A DNA stretch of 64,000 bases from Cynocephalus volans (taxonomy: Eukaryota > Chordata > Mammalia > Dermoptera > Cynocephalidae). The stretch covers positions 142,893,001 to 142,957,000 of the forward strand of contig NC_084461.1 of NCBI RefSeq assembly GCF_027409185.1, in the 5' to 3' direction. Both the position numbers and the translations under genes were made by a program. Shown here in pieces: positions 62,700-64,000 of this stretch; positions within the stretch are counted from its first letter, which is position 1, and every line of letters begins with the position of its first letter. The notes under the pieces are model-generated. The model was not told the DNA's origin and did no database searches. It saw nothing but the letters and a program-made list of their open reading frames with translations.

Positions 62700-64000
62700 C
62701 CTCGTTTCCACTGCGGACGTCGCAGTTGGGAGGGAGAAAGGTGTAGCCTCTGGCACACTGCTGCCCCTACGAGGTAACCCTGCTGTCACTGAAGACACTT
62801 AAGGGAAGCAGTTACAGCTGCCAGTGTTGCTGCCACCCTCACAAGGTAACTCCTCTACCACAGTGGGCACTGTTGATGCAAGGGAGGCAATTACAGCCAC
62901 CAATGTGGGTGCTGCCTCCACGAGTTAATCTAGTCGCTGCTGCAGTCACTGTAGCTGCACAGGCAGCTGTGGAGGTCACTATAGTCAAGCAAGTGGCTAG
63001 TGCAACCATCACTGCTACAGTCACTGCCACTACTAGCTCTGCCAGATAGCCACCACTGTTGTGCAACCAGCCTGCCACCACTAAAGCCACTGTTGTCATG
63101 CAGACAACCCGCCAAAACCACTGCCACTACCACCACCATGAGGGTGGCCTGCTGCCATAGCAGCAGCCATAGCAGCCACTGCAGCTGTACAGGTAGACAG
63201 CCAACCAACCATCAAAATTGACACAAAGTAGGCCTTCAGCAGAGTCCAGGGGAAGAGGGTAATAGACGAAGCAACTGTTCTTCCAAATGACTAAACATCA
63301 ACATAAAGATACTAAAAATATGAAAAAAAACAAGAAAATATGAGTCCATCAAAGGAATATAATGACTCTCAAGAATGAGACCCCATAGAACAGGAAACCC
63401 TTGAAATGGCTGAAAAGGAATTCCATGTAAAAATTTTAAGGAAACTCAATGGGGAACAAGAAGATGCAGTTAGATGACACAATGAACTGAGCAAAACTAT
63501 CCAGGATATGAAGAAGGAAATGTACAAAGAGATTAATACTTTAAAAAAGAATGTAGCAGAACTCATGGAACTAAAGGAGTCATTCAATGAAATAAAACAC
63601 AGCTGAAAGCTTAAGCAACTGGATAGAGCAAGCAGAAGAAAGAATTTCTGATCTTGAAGACCATCTTTTTGAAAGAACTCAGGCAGACAAAATAAAAAAG
63701 AGAAAAGAATTTTTAAAAAATGATGGTAATCTAAGAGAGACAGCAGACAACCTTAAGCATACAAACACCCAAATCATGGATATTCCTGAAGGGGAAGAGA
63801 AAGGAAAAGGCATCGAGAACATATTCAATGAAATAATAACAGAAAACTACCCAGGTATAGGGAGAGATGTGGACCTTCAGATTCAAGAGGCTCAAAGATC
63901 CCCAAGCAGTTTCCATCCAAAAAGGTCCTCTCTGAGACACAATTAGTCAAATTGTTCAAAGTCAAATACAAATAATCTTTAAAACAGCAAGAGAAAAGTA
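62700..64000 (+). mobile_element. LINE-1 5' region: 5' UTR and ORF1 start, running off the window
   Basis: From about 62700 composition changes abruptly to GC-richer sequence with many GCCACTGC-type triplets (62760-63220), consistent with an L1 5' UTR. From 63341 there is an ORF1-like reading (MSPSKEYNDSQE, then stop), and later L1 ORF1 p40 blocks: LEDHLFERTQADK (about 63650-63690), IMDIPEGEEKGKGIENIFNE (about 63773-63832) and DLQIQEAQRSP (about 63872-63905). In-frame stops show the ORF1 copy is broken. The rest, including any ORF2, lies beyond 64000. Open frames called in the triplet-rich stretch are compositional artefacts. Confidence 0.75.

Noticed and set aside
62839-63221. Ala/Val/Ser-rich open frames on both strands
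   Set aside because: Triplet-rich L1 5' UTR composition gives open frames in several phases; no protein family is recognisable.

Overview
This window is mammalian nuclear DNA: AT-rich, intron-dominated and full of old interspersed repeats (MIR, L2, MER5, MER20, LINE-1, MaLR-type LTR). There are no primate Alu, rodent B1/B2 or carnivore SINEs. Two short insertions are built from a tRNA-Ile-like SINE of the kind I associate with colugos (Dermoptera), so a flying lemur is my best guess for the species. That is inference; placental mammal is certain.

The only protein-coding gene I can support is the 3' half of GABRB2, the beta-2 subunit of the GABA-A receptor, on the minus strand. Five coding exons are visible in transcript order (descending coordinates): 57117-56980 (138 bp, loop C), 54952-54800 (153 bp, M1 to start of M2), 51526-51282 (245 bp, M2, M3, start of the intracellular loop), 46848-46735 (114-bp cassette, long isoform only) and 14563-14216 (rest of the loop, M4, stop). 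Phases join cleanly with and without the cassette, and all splice sites are AG/GT. The exons for the signal peptide and most of the ligand-binding domain lie beyond the right edge. A probable 3' UTR of about 5.7 kb runs from 14215 to about 8540.

Layout: 1-8540 is intergenic DNA downstream of GABRB2, with a nested L2/MaLR/L1 block, a (CA)n tract and two copies of an 82-bp TA-flanked palindromic element. 8540-14563 is the 3' UTR and last exon. 14564-46734 is a 32-kb intron with MIR, L2 and MER5 relics, a degenerate 2.7-kb LINE-1, a third palindromic element and a truncated U2 snRNA copy. 46735-57117 holds the other exons. 57118-64000 is intron with a 140-bp tandem duplication, a DNA-transposon scrap and the 5' part of a LINE-1 that leaves the window.

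The main discovery candidate is the origin of the 114-bp cassette exon. Read on the opposite strand, the exon and its flanks form a 126-codon open frame that aligns without gaps to the reverse-transcriptase core of CR1/L3-type LINEs, from a WIKNWL block through VPQGS-LGP-LFNIFI to the degenerate position of the FADD box. The alignment continues beyond both splice sites. The long-isoform segment of this neurotransmitter receptor therefore appears to be an exonised antisense LINE fragment. Two tailless, 3'-truncated small-RNA insertions (a tRNA-SINE 5' half and a U2 5' end) are a second point of interest.
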